From Brassica napus (taxonomy: Eukaryota; Streptophyta; Magnoliopsida; Brassicales; Brassicaceae): a DNA stretch of 64,000 nucleotides. This document shows positions 1 through 11,198 of this stretch, in pieces. The translations under genes were made by a program, and so were the position numbers. The stretch lies in NCBI RefSeq assembly GCF_020379485.1, contig NC_063442.1, positions 16,552,009-16,616,008 of the forward strand. Direction: 5' to 3'. Position 1 is the first letter of the stretch, and every line of letters begins with the position of its first letter. The notes beneath the pieces are model-generated. The model searched no databases. It was not told where the DNA came from and saw nothing but the letters and a program-made list of their open reading frames with translations.

Positions 1-981
1 TATATTGAACACATTTTTATAATAGTTATTGGAAAATATGTTAGTAAAAATCAAATTTTGAATATATGTATATTTTTAAATGAATTTTTGATATAATCAA
101 TTTTAAATTATTATTTTGATTTGAATATATATATCAAGTAACATAGACTCATTACTTTTCAATATAATGTAATGGACTTCAAATTGTTTTAGTAGCATAA
201 GCCCATTATTTTTTTTCATAACTTACTGCTATCCATGTATCCAAATAATACTATTTTTTTTAACTACTATCTATATTGCCAAACAATCTCAATGTGTACT
301 TCAACTGTAATAATATAGATGTATAATTTATTAGCAACTAACCCAACTTATATATAAAATCATAGATGTAACTACAATGAGAATGTATAATTTATAATAA
401 TAAATTATTTATTTTGTTTATATAATAATAATTTATTTATTTTATAAATTTAAATTATATGATGACTTAAAATATATTAACAAATGATAAATAAAATATT
501 AACTCACTGTTACAATTTAGATCTTTTGTAAAATTTATTTATATGCATGAGACTTTAGAATATTATCATTATATTAATTTATAAAATTTGGAATCAGACA
601 TTTTAGTTTATTTTTTATTTCATTATAATCACAATATATCTTAAATTATACATAATCTTAATAAAATATACTTATGCAACCAACCTAAAATGCAAATAAT
701 AAAATTAATCAAAATTAATATATTTACAAAAAATAAATATTATAATTAAATTCAAATAAATAGACAGAATCCAATATGTCCAAATGACAACTAAATTGAT
801 TGTAAAAACAACAAAACTAATTAGATAAATATTTAATTAAAGTAATATGCTATAATTAATATAAATTATACATATAAATTATAAATTAATTAAAAATTAA
901 AAATAAATATCAATTTATTATTATATTATATTTATTTTATAAATATTTATGTCCGTGCATGAGCACGGGAAAATCACCTAG
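1..981 (+). mobile_element. Helitron 3'-terminal region (5' end not identified)
   Basis: Very AT-rich DNA with no plausible gene. It ends in a classic Helitron 3' terminus: the hairpin CCGTGC-ATGA-GCACGG at about 953-969, a short spacer, then CTAG (978-981) followed by T, as expected for insertion between A and T. I could not find a convincing TC-type 5' end, which may lie left of the window. No Rep/helicase coding is visible, so it is non-autonomous. The 3' end is seen directly; the extent to position 1 is inference. Confidence 0.55.
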
Positions 982-1088
982 TGATTAAGATAAATAGCAT
1001 GTATAGCATAGATGAATTAGGATTTTTACTAAAATATATAAAGCCAAAAAATTAGGGTTGAACAACGCAACCAACTACAACAAAAAAT

Positions 1089-1293
1089 TGTGATATAACA
1101 AACTAAGTCCCACATTGAAGAATTAGACAAAGAGTGTCTAATATATAAAGAGATGTCCAACTCTAATAGTACGAGGCCTTTTGGGATGGAAGCCAAAAGT
1201 AAATCCATGCGGGCTTGCCAATTAAGCCCAAAGTGGACAATATCGTACTAATCGGATAATAAAGAGTTGGACATGGGCTGTGTAATCCCAACA
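1089..1293 (+). repeat. TRIM 5' LTR
   Basis: The 205-bp left LTR, bounded by TG and CA. It contains GTCCCACATTG near its start and an AT-rich TATA-like stretch (atatataaag). It is almost identical to the right LTR. Confidence 0.95.
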
Positions 1294-1295
1294 AT

Positions 1296-1307
1296 TGGTA
1301 TCAGAGC
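1296..1307 (+). other. tRNA-iMet primer-binding site of the TRIM
   Basis: TGGTATCAGAGC lies two bases after the 5' LTR, the standard PBS of plant LTR elements primed by initiator methionine tRNA. Confidence 0.9.
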
Positions 1308-1483
1308 ACAGTTGACGAGAAATCTGCAAGAAAGACCGAAATACCCTTTGAATGATGAATGAGTGATGAATGGGTATCCTATGAGTTAGGAATGAGAGGT
1401 GTGTAGCAGATATCGAGTCAGAAGATCCTGAAAGTCAGTTGTGGGACACGAGATGAATGTGATCCTTAGTTTGAAGGGGAGAA

Positions 1484-1688
1484 TGTGATATAACAAACTA
1501 AGTCTCACATTGAAGAATTAGACAAAGAGTGTCTAATATATAAAGAGATGTCCAACTCTAATAGTACGAGGCCTTTTGGGATGGAAGCCAAAAGTAAATC
1601 CATGCGGGCTTGCCAATTAAGCCCAAAGTGGACAATATCGTACTAATCGGATAATAAAGAGTTGGACATGGGCTGTGTAATCCCAACA
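1484..1688 (+). repeat. TRIM 3' LTR
   Basis: The 205-bp right LTR. It ends about 6 bp before the sequence that looks like the transcribed leader of the eIF2-beta gene, so this LTR could supply or disturb its core promoter. Confidence 0.95.
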
Positions 1689-1693
1689 AAAAT

Positions 1694-2059
1694 CAAGAAG
1701 CTTCACCGTCTTCATTTATCTGCGTCGTGCACTGCTTCCCTTGTGCGGTAGGTCGTTCTCTTCTCGAAGATCTGAGTCCATGCTTCCTGAAATAAAGAGA
1801 TATATATAAACGTTCCCGTGCTAATACCTTGTTAGAGTTTCTCATATAGACCAGTCGGAATATAACCCTATTTTTGGAATATTGGCTGTAGTTTTTTTTT
1901 TTTTTTTTAGTAAAAATATTGGTTGTAGTTTATGATTTTGGGAGGTTAATATTTGGTTTCTACGTTATCGTGGGACTTGCCATCTTTTTTGTTTCTGATG
2001 TGCATCCCCTTCACTATAATATTTGATTTTTTATTTTAATCCTTTTCTTGGCAGTAATC
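1694..2059 (+). promoter_or_regulatory. 5' leader of the eIF2-beta gene with a 5'UTR intron
   Basis: A pyrimidine-rich leader exon (about 1694-1747) is followed by a good donor (gtaggt at 1748) and an acceptor (ttggcag ending 2053) six bases before the ATG at 2060. A 5'UTR intron of about 306 bp is therefore likely. The exact transcription start cannot be seen; the TRIM 3' LTR occupies the usual core-promoter position. Confidence 0.6.
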
Positions 2060-3706
2060 ATGGCTGATGAAATTAACGAGATGCAACAAGAAGTAAGTCG
2101 TTATTTGTTTCTTTGTCTACAATGAATACACAAATGTATAGATTTTGGTTTCCTTCTTTCATGCTGCATGTGTTATCTAATTATGATGTGTACGGAAATC
2201 TCTTTTACATCAGCTTGCACCCTTTGACCCAACCAAAAAGAAAAAGAAGAAGAAAGTTGTTCTTCAGGATCATGCTGAGAGCTCATCACCAGAATTGCAG
2301 ATGGAGAAAGCTGATGATCCAATGCCTGCAGGTATAATCGATGAAGAACTTTGTTTCCCTTCAACACTCTATTTATGTTTTACTTAAATGCTTTGTCTCA
2401 TTTATTTTGCAGGAGTTAATGATGGTCTTGAAAGCGCAGTTAGTGGAATGAAAAATAGCAAGAAGCCAGTGAGTGTTTATAAATGTTTAGTACTAAGCTT
2501 CTCTTATATTTATTCAAACTTGTATCTTGATTATAATGATTCACCTTATATTGGTTTTTATTTGATGGTTAGGTTGATTCCAGCTCACTGAATGAAGAAA
2601 GTGTTGAAGCCGTAGAAGATTCGGATGGTGGTTTGAAACTCCACATATATATATTTTGTGCTAATTATTATATATTAATAGAATATTAGTTCATGCTTAC
2701 TTTTATGTATCCAGTTTGAATCTTACATACAATATCTTGCAGGCCATGAGGAAGAGAAAGGAGTAATCCAGCAGGAGAATCGTTATCCTTGGGAGGGAAG
2801 TGATAGATTGTACCTATATGAAGAGGTGAGCACATCACAGATAGCTTTTGTTTTCAAGATTCTTATTGCTTGTTTTATTTTCTTATAACTGGAGCTGTAT
2901 GTTTTTTTCAGATGCTTGGTAGGGTCTTCAACATTCTGCGTGAAAACAATCCGGACCTAACTGGAAATAGGCGTCGTACAGTTATGAGGCCTCCTCAAGT
3001 TCTTCGTGAGGGGACAAAGAAGACGGTCTTTGTCAACTTTATGGACCTTTGCAAAACGTATGAACAAACATTCTCTTCAAACTCACTATATCGTATATCA
3101 GTTCTTGATGTTTATGTTTATGTATATGGCATGTTTTTTATTCAGGATGCATCGACAACCAGATCATGTTATGGCGTTCTTGCTTTCTGAGTTGGGTACT
3201 AGTGGCTCACTTGATGGCCAGCAAAGGTTGGTTGTTAAAGGGAGGTTTGCACCCAAGAGCTTTGAAGCGAATCTGCGAAAATATGTCAGTAAGTAACTCT
3301 TCCTAATCTCAAGATCGGTTTTGAACTGTGCTGTAAGATTTCAGGGACTGGACCTAAGATTTTAGGAACTATAAACATTTTAGTATAGATCTTAATAATT
3401 ATTTCATTCGGTTGTGCCCAGAATTTTAAGTGATATTCCTCTTCATTTGTAGATAACTATGTCATTTGCCATGGTTGCAAGAGCCCAGACACAAATCTTA
3501 CAAAGGAGAATCGTCTCTTCTTTATGAGATGTGAACAGGTAAAAAAGCTCATTTGAAGACTTTACTTTTATTGCATCATCTTTGATGTCATATCTGAGCA
3601 AGTGAATGAGTAATATATGTTTCCGTTTTGGCAGTGTGGATCAGAACGATCTGTGGAACAGATCAAAGCTGGTTATGTTGCACTCGTTGGTAAAAGGAAG
3701 ACTTGA
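2060..3706 (+). CDS. EIF2B (eIF2-beta): Translation initiation factor eIF2, beta subunit
   Basis: Nine exons can be joined in frame: 2060-2092, 2214-2331, 2413-2468, 2573-2630, 2743-2825, 2912-3057, 3146-3288, 3453-3538 and 3635-3706. They give 264 aa, close to the ~268 aa of the Arabidopsis protein. eIF2-beta is part of the heterotrimer that carries GTP and Met-tRNAi to the 40S subunit in the cytoplasm; its N-terminal lysine blocks bind eIF5 and eIF2B. Visible here are one lysine run near residues 18-24, the conserved [10 protein letters not shown] helix, the GRRRT-like core and a C-terminal C2-C2 zinc finger (Cys218, 221, 239, 242). Only one clear K-block is present, as in plant versions. 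The exon 4 donor is ambiguous by three bases. The TRIM element abuts its promoter. By memory this gene does not lie next to DDB1A in A. thaliana, so local rearrangement is possible. Confidence 0.93.
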
Positions 3707-4175
3707 TGATACCAAAGAGGTTTTTAACCTCTAAAGAATAAAGAGCAGTCTATGGAGCCGTGATGTTTTTTTTTTCCTTCTAACTTTCTAATAAGTATCT
3801 GTCACACACTTGTCTTGTCTTTTTGCTGAGTCTAATTATCACATTTTATTACAATAACTATAATGAATATAAACCAAATTACAAACACATCAAAAAAAAA
3901 AAACGCATGCAATTGATAAAATGTTCAAGAAAATGATAACATAAGGTTTATTTTCATAAAGTTTGACAAAGTGATTCACGTTTTTTTTCAATCCAAAAGA
4001 CTTGAAAAAGAGTTGGTTTGACAAAGACAGACAACACTTGAGCAAAGTTATCATCACGAAGACAACAACTCGATCAAACTTCAAAAGCTGTTAATGACAA
4101 AAGACTTTCAACTCAACATAAGTTTTAAAAAGGAAGGGAAAAACATAGCTTATGGCATTGATTTTGATGAGGGCT
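3707..4175. other. Convergent 3' interval, eIF2-beta / DDB1
   Basis: About 470 bp between two genes meeting tail to tail. It holds AT-rich 3'UTR-like sequence (for example aataaagag near 3738, a possible polyadenylation signal for eIF2-beta). No gene or repeat is seen. Confidence 0.6.
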
Positions 4176-7100
4176 TTAGTGAAGCCTAGTGAGCTCTTCA
4201 ACTCTCTTACACAATTCTTCCACCTGAACATTCATGGATTTAGATATCTCCTCCATCTTGTTCCTACTCAGATCCAGAAACGATTCGATCAAGTCCCCAT
4301 CCAAGAAGTTCCTCGCCTCCACGGTTCTCTTCTCGTTATTAAACGATCTCCACTGCTCGTGGCTCAGTCCCCCTACTCCTTTGATCACTTTCCTCAAACT
4401 AGACTGCAACTTCTCCAGGAAAGCATACTGTTCTTGAGGCAGTGAAGCAATCACTCCAATCATTCCATTGACTGTACCGAAAATAACAGTTGGGATCTGA
4501 CCGATCTCTGAATCAGGCAGCCTCATCACGAGCGATCCATGGCAGAATCTGTTAACGAATTCCCCGAGGTGGTACTCCCCAACTACTTCTAACCTCCCTC
4601 GTTCTTCATCAGTAGCACCTTCACTGTTCTTCTTCACCGTTAACAGATTGAAATTGTTCTCAGCGCCAAGGTAGGTATCATCATCGAGTATCTCAACAGC
4701 AGACATCCAGTTAGCATTGTAGTCCCGAGCTCGTTCCTCAATTGCACCTTCCTCGTGCTTTAAAACAAACAACAACAGAAAAAAAGCTCAAGAATTAGAC
4801 ATCCAAAGCTACTGTTTTTGAGCACAGATTCGATATACAACTAAGTTAATGTACCTTATAGATAAGCAAGGAGATCGATTTCATGAGATCACCAACAACG
4901 ATAAAGTCTCCACGGGTCTGAACATAGAGAGCTAGAATGTGTCCGTGATGTCCACATTCAGACTGCAATTCACGAGTGCCATCATCACGCAGCATCCACT
5001 TGTATAACTGAATCTTCTGATTGATAGCAGCGAGAAGTTTTCCATTAAAGGCATTGAGAGAGTACACAGCTCCTTTGGTTTCTTTCTCAGCGATAAGTTG
5101 CAGTTTCGCATCCTCTACTATAAATACCAATATCCTTCCCTGCATGCACAAAAAACAAGTTATAACTTTTTGACTTGAGAGTGACGATGTCTCGAAGAAA
5201 GATGATACCTTGGTTGGTTCGTTTTCTTCCGGTAAAACATATGCGGTTCCAACACAGTAATAGACATTCTTGTCGTCGGTGAAGGAGCAGCTTAGTATGG
5301 AGCAAGCGTATTCAAACGCATCCAAGGGATAGGTTGACATAAACTCGAAAGATTGGTCGTCTAACAGACGAACAAAATGCATTTCAGATTCTTCAGCATT
5401 TGTCTGGTTTCCCAAACTGCAGATACCAAATGTACGTGTCTGTTCCTGATGGCAGATTCGACGAGCATGCTCTCCCAGAGGAATAGTGCGTATGTGAAGC
5501 TTCTGAATATCATCAATGGTTCCAATCGTGAGTTCACCTTCTCTGGCAATCGCCAAACTATTGTTCACAAGAGAGAACCAACTCATTAATTTGAAACCGA
5601 ACAGCAGAAATGAAAGGATTTTTAGTTTACCTGTCGGGAAAAGCAGCAGAGTTGAAAGGACACATATAACTAACTTCTTTAAGATTGACATTGCTGTATA
5701 ACAGCTTCTTGTTGCTGCTATAGATTACAGTTGGTCTATCTGATGCAGCGAAGACGTGTGTGGCGCTTTTAGATGAAAACGTACGAAGAGTTATAGGCTG
5801 AGTCCCAAGTGATACTTTCTTTCTGTCTTTCAATTGACCAGTAGTTGTGTCCAACTGGAAGTTCAAAAGATGACCATCTCCAAGAGCACAGAGCAAGTAA
5901 GATATCTGCAACATAACAATGTGTTAAATTCTACCACTAAACTTCACTCGGTTCTGAAGTAATGTTCAATGGAATCATACCCCTTCGAACGAACAGAGAA
6001 GAACAGAACGGGGAATGATCTCTCCTCCTAGTTGCTCTTTTGTAATAAGAGTCAGTTCTGGCAGGGAAAAAATCCTGACGCTTATATCTGTCCACATCCC
6101 AACCGAAGCTAGCTGACTGTAGTTAGGATTGTCGCCAATGGGGTTGATGTCAAGGCAAGAAACCTCGTACTCAAGAACAGTATGTTGCACTTCTGTCAAT
6201 TTCCCATCTCCAATTTCTAGATAAACCAAATGCCCACCTCCAGTCGCCAGAAGAACCTACCACGCAAATCAAAGCATCCATTTAAAAATGCTCATTCGAA
6301 AATGGCTAGACACAATGAAACAAGCTGTTAAATCAAACCTAGGATGAACAGACAAACCTGGCTGGCATTTGCGGTTGCAACATTAACAGTGAATCCAGCT
6401 GGGGCATGCCACTCATCCCGCAATTCTCTAGTTGTAGAGCTGACTAGTCTAACAGAATTTGAGGTAACCTGATCAAGAGGAGACAGCAGTTTATTCAAGC
6501 TCATGAATAGAGAGGAGAGACCAGAGAAGTGTTTTAACAGCTATCAAATACATTGATTGTCCTAAAGCACTAGGAAAAAAACTTGCCTGTACAAGCTGAT
6601 TGTACACAGCATCATGGCAAAATAAAGTCTGGAGTTGGGACAAGAAGCCCTCAATCTCAGTTTCTTCCAGTTCATCTTCAAGGTTCATGGCTAATATGCG
6701 AGTTTCACTGATAAAGCTAACCACGAGGAATGTGTCGAAGGCTTCATCAACTGAAGATTTCAACGACCACATTCCCTTGATGCCTTCAAGTTCCACAGAC
6801 GCCTGCAATACAGCGGAGTTTTAAGGTAGAAACTAGATAAGAAAAAAAAGAACATACAAGACATTGAGATTTCGTGATATAAATCAAACCTGTTCATTGA
6901 TTCCTATGCCATTGCGAACTATGCGGAGGGAACCATCCTTAAATGCCCCAGAACAAGTTACAACCTGACCTTGCCCTTGCCTCTCGAGGTCGACCACACA
7001 GAAGTCGACAATAGGCCCCAGGTTGGTATACCTCTCCAAGACTTCTACATATGAGCCTTTCGCATCAGGATGTAGATTTAGCTTTACTAGCTGCAAGTGG

Positions 7101-9903
7101 AAAATCAAACAGGGAAACACTCAGATAGTTATTTTAATTTTTCTAGAAACCAGAGAAAAGAAACGTCAATTCTTTCTTTTACATTCTACATGAACAAATT
7201 AAGCAAAAAGAGTTCAGACCATAATTATTTCTAACACACCTGAGAATCGCCATAGCTTGAGCCGACAAAGACAACGGCATTGTCAAGGTATGATATAGTG
7301 GATGCAATGGATGTTTCACCCAGGAGCTCAATTTTTAGGCCAGTGACCCTTCAGATACAAATAAAAGCAGTATATGCATAAAGTAAATAAATTCAGAAGA
7401 GCTTTAAATTGTTTAGAATATAGAAAGATGTAGCAGTTAGTACACTTACTTTTCTTTCTCGTGTGTTATAACAAGCAGGTGAACCAGTCCAGCATGGTCA
7501 CCAAGAAGATACCTAGAGCCATCAACATCAACTCTTCCATATGCTTTAGTGATGGACTGGAGACGAAAATGGAAGGTCACATAACAAACTCAGATAATAG
7601 TAAGAGGGGTACTCAAAGAAATATCAAACAACTATTTACAAAACCAGGTGAGATTACATGAAAGAACTTACAGGTCGTATTGGTATTGCTTTGAATGCAT
7701 TAGCACTACAATAGACAATTGTTTCTTCACCAATAATAAGGACGCCACAGAGAGGTGGTGGTACGGGAATCAGTAAGTCAGCACCATTGTCGAGATTGTT
7801 CTGTGACCATGGACCCTCGACAAAGTCCTTATCTTTTAGAGAGACTTCATATGTTTTAACATGACGAGCATCTTTGTTGTCCTGTGAAAACAAACATTAG
7901 TTAGTCCACCGGGGTTGTTTAATTCAAAAAAAAAAAAAAGTTAGTCCCACCGGAGAAAATTCTAAACTGCATCACACAAATCAGATTACATCAATAAATA
8001 GGACTAAGTAACAAAAAAACATAGAGAAAGAAAAGATCTTTAAGCAGCTACCACTTAAATAAATAGAGTAGAGTTACTTTTCTTAAACTCCATCAACTAC
8101 CAACAGTATATATATTAACCAACTGCACAAGTGTTCTTTCTACATTGAAATCTAGTAAGACTTGAAAACAAAGAACAAGGTTTGGTTTTAAATGCATGTA
8201 CAGAGATTATTCCATAGCACAGTCATGTTAAGATATTTCCACACCTGATAAAGTACTGCAATTGTGGGCTTTGCACATCCAAACAGGAACTTGATATCCA
8301 GAACCTGCAACTCCTCCAGCCTGAAATTTAGGCACCACGCTCCATATATCAAAAATGTCCACAGAATAACGATACCGTAAAGAGTCAAGAGGACAGAGTC
8401 TATTAAGGATTTTCGAAACTATCTGACGCATGGAAACAAAGGACCACTAGGAGACACACAAAGGTGACGTTAGAATGCAATATGCTAACTGAGTAAAACA
8501 GTACCTGATATTAAAAGCTTCCTTGAGCTGTCCCTTATTGTCAAATGGTATAACCTAAAAGAAAAACCAAAGAAATAGAACGAATCATCATATATGGTAT
8601 AAGTAAGAGATTATATATAATTCAGTAAACGAGCACACATCTATGTAAGATAAGTATATACCTTGAACAAGCCGTCATACAGGTGGAGTCCAATTAATCT
8701 ACAATCTGGATCTATTATGCCAATCTACAAGAAAAGGTTCAAAACAGTAGTAAGCTAAATGCCAACCAATCCTTAATGACAACACATGTTGTTTAATGAA
8801 GGAAAGTAGAGGATTTCAGCACTCTGAAATTCACAGTGCAACGAGACATCATTCATTACCTGACCATTGTCTGTTGGTCGGCCTATACGATCGGAAACAT
8901 CCCCCATTGCTCTGAAAAATGTCAACACATCATATTCAGCAGGATTGATTATTGATAACATCAACTAGTTAGAGCAAGCACGATCATAAAATAAAAGACA
9001 AGTAACACAACTGGATGCTGAAAATTTGGAAAGCCTACCTTGTGACAAGCTCAGAGGATTCAGCATCCCACTGAAGAACACAGAATTTGTGTCTCTCAGT
9101 TACGATGAACAAAAAGTCTTGTGTTTCGCCCTGCAAAGAGTGGTAGAAAATACTATCAACACTGTAACTTACTAATAAGACCATGATAAAAGAACACGAT
9201 AAGAGTCGTATATATATATACTCACATGGGGCCTGAACAACTCCAAAGTAGCAATCCTTCCATATATAGGAACATCCAGCATAGGCTGCAAGTTAAGCAC
9301 ATCCAGCAGAAAGTTATATTACTAACAAAACAAAGGATGGCAACAAAGAGTTTTAAATTGGAACGGTAACCAATATTTTACTTTAAAGACTAAAATGAAA
9401 AACAAGATAGCAACTTCTCCTTGTTAATGGAACGGTAACCAATATAAGGCTGAGAGAAGAGAGAGAGAGAGAGATGTAAGTTAGTACCTGAAGGCCTTGT
9501 GGGGTAAGCAAATGGATCTCAATTCGAGTACATTTCCTGCAACCACATCAACACCTCTGTCAAACAAATTAAGGAAAGTGCTAGCAACCCTCCATATCCA
9601 AAAAGGCACAATCTTTATGTTTATTAGTGAGCCCGCTTCAAGATTTAAGTTAGTTAAGACTTCATAACAATAATGAGAAATCGAGCAGTGACTGAATCTG
9701 AGCTTCCTTTGAAAACCCTAAACCTCAAAAATTAACAGCTTCTATACCAAAAGGGGAACCTAAATTGATGAGAAAGAGAGGAAGGAGGAGAGTTCATACG
9801 CGACGATGAGGTTGAGCTCTTGGGGACTGGTGAAGTTTCCGACGCACGAGTGAGTGACACTGGTGGGCTTGTGAGCCGTGACGACGTAGTTCCATGAGCT
9901 CAT
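4176..9903 (-). CDS. DDB1A: UV-damaged DNA-binding protein 1 (DDB1), CUL4 adaptor
   Basis: Nineteen exons on the minus strand, from the ATG at 9903 (exon 1, 9800-9903) to the TAA at 4176-4178, sum to about 1088 aa, the exact family length. DDB1 is the adaptor of CUL4-RING E3 ubiquitin ligases. It links CUL4 to DCAF receptors and to the DET1-COP10 complex in the nucleus, and acts in nucleotide-excision repair and light signalling. Both termini and every internal block match the family: MSSWNYVV start, three beta-propeller regions (MMS1_N part in exons 2-13, CPSF_A part in exons 15-19) and the C-terminal helical [15 protein letters not shown]-terminal wording ([11 protein letters not shown]) resembles DDB1A more than DDB1B, judged from memory. 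No stop or frameshift is seen. The large exons are about 7671-7880, 5981-6256, 5633-5905, 5209-5560, 4856-5139 and 4176-4757. It is transcribed divergently from YAO. Confidence 0.95.
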
Positions 9904-10433
9904 CTTCTTCTTCTTATGGATTCACTGTCTACTACGCGAGGGCTTTCCCGCCTCTGATTCGGGAGAAGCTTCTGGATTTCTCTAAGACGAGGTTTGGGGA
10001 TTTTAACGGAGAAGAAAGAGAGAGAAACAATGAGAAAGAGGCGAAAAGCGAAGAACCAAGAAGAAACAACACCCCGTCGACAGTGACGGCCGGTTCGGTA
10101 TACATTAGATGTATGCCTCGGTTCGGTTAGTTTTGGTATATAATATGGAGTTATGGTATAATATATTAGAGATGTTATTCGTAATTTTTAAAATTTTAAT
10201 TGTTTAAGACAAGTTTACTAGTTTTCAAATTTAACGTGTGAAATTTAAGTAGTATCTGTAAATTTTGGAGGTTTTTCTTGAGATTTAGGTTTTTATGTTT
10301 CCATAAAGTTTCTTGTGAAATCAAATTCAATAATAAATATGAGTAAATATATCACATATTATTTTAAAATCATATGACTAATAATACACGATTTTTAATA
10401 AAAAAAAATTCAAACATGAAACAATAAATACTA

Positions 10434-10680
10434 CTCCCTCCGTTCCTAAAAGATGCATGTTCTGGAAAAAAAATTTGTTTCAAAAAGATATATTTTTTAC
10501 CTTTTCAATGTATGATTTTATGAAAAATTGTAAGTTTCAAAAAAATTAATGGTGTTTATTGAATTTTTATTGGCTAAAAGTTATGGAAAATTGTTATTTA
10601 CAAAAAACAATGCATATTTAATGAGTTTTCTTAATATATGTGAAAAGTCTAGAATATGCATCTTTTAAAAACAGAGGGAG
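10434..10680. mobile_element. Stowaway-like MITE (Tc1/mariner type)
   Basis: A 247-bp element with terminal inverted repeats CTCCCTCCGTTCCTAAAAGA and its imperfect complement ending ACAGAGGGAG. It is flanked by TA on both sides (10432-10433 and 10681-10682), the hallmark of Stowaway MITEs. The TIR similarity continues inward (GATGCAT / ATGCATC). There is no coding sequence. Confidence 0.85.
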
Positions 10681-10941
10681 TAAGTTTTTTCAAAGATTTT
10701 TAAATTCAATAAAATACATAAATAACCCAATAGTTATATTATTATTTTTTTTTAAAAAGAACTTAAAACAAAAAAAAAAATTATTAGATTGATCATATAC
10801 TATTTCGGTTTCATGTAGTACAAACTTGAGAAATAAATACCAAAACTTTATAAACCGGATTAAGCACCAAACTTACAACGATTCTCCGGTTATAGGATGG
10901 TTTCCGATTAGTCTTCAGCTCAAAAAAAAATTGTAATTAAA

Positions 10942-11166
10942 GGCCCAAGTTTCCGTAGCCTACAATAAAGCGAACTTGTATAATGGGCTCAAAATGGAGT
11001 AGCTAGTTAATGGGCCGTGTCTGTCCGGTACGACCCGATTCCTAAAGAAGACCTAGGTTTTGTAATAGCGAAGTTGAAAGATTTCAAAGCTGTCAACTTT
11101 CCGACCAAAAGTGTTTAGTTCTGCTCCGCCGTCGCCGCTAAACCCTGAAGCTAAACCTTAAACCCT
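10942..11166 (+). promoter_or_regulatory. Site II elements and telo-boxes of the YAO promoter
   Basis: GGCCCA (10942-10947), TGGGCT (10984-10989) and TGGGCC (11011-11016) are Site II elements. AAACCCT at 11140-11146 and 11160-11166 are telo-boxes just before the ATG. In plants this pairing is typical of ribosomal-protein and ribosome-biogenesis genes, which fits the nucleolar function of YAO. Confidence 0.75.
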
Positions 11167-11198
11167 CGTTGAGCTCTCCTGCTTTAGCTGAGGGAAGG

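Larger units (their letters stand above)
1089..1688 (+). mobile_element. Complete TRIM (terminal-repeat retrotransposon in miniature)
   Basis: A 600-bp element with two 205-bp direct LTRs (1089-1293 and 1484-1688), each starting TGTGATATAAC and ending CCCAACA. The LTRs differ at one base that I can find (C versus T near the start), so the insertion is young. Right after LTR1 comes TGGTATCAGAGC (1296-1307), the usual primer-binding site complementary to initiator methionine tRNA. A purine tract (about 1471-1483) precedes LTR2. The flanks carry the 5-bp target duplication AAAAT (1084-1088 and 1689-1693). The 190-bp interior has no coding capacity, so mobilisation would need another element's proteins. 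It sits directly upstream of the eIF2-beta 5' leader. Confidence 0.95.
9904..11198. promoter_or_regulatory. Divergent promoter interval DDB1A / YAO
   Basis: About 1.3 kb between two head-to-head housekeeping genes. The DDB1A side (9904-10130) is GC-richer leader sequence; the middle contains a Stowaway-type MITE (10434-10680); the YAO side carries Site II and telo-box motifs. No further gene is seen. Confidence 0.7.

Noticed and set aside
11169..11198. Ten-codon N-terminal extension of YAO starting at TTG
   Set aside because: The family begins MKYPKGG at the ATG at 11199, and the upstream codons overlap the telo-box leader.
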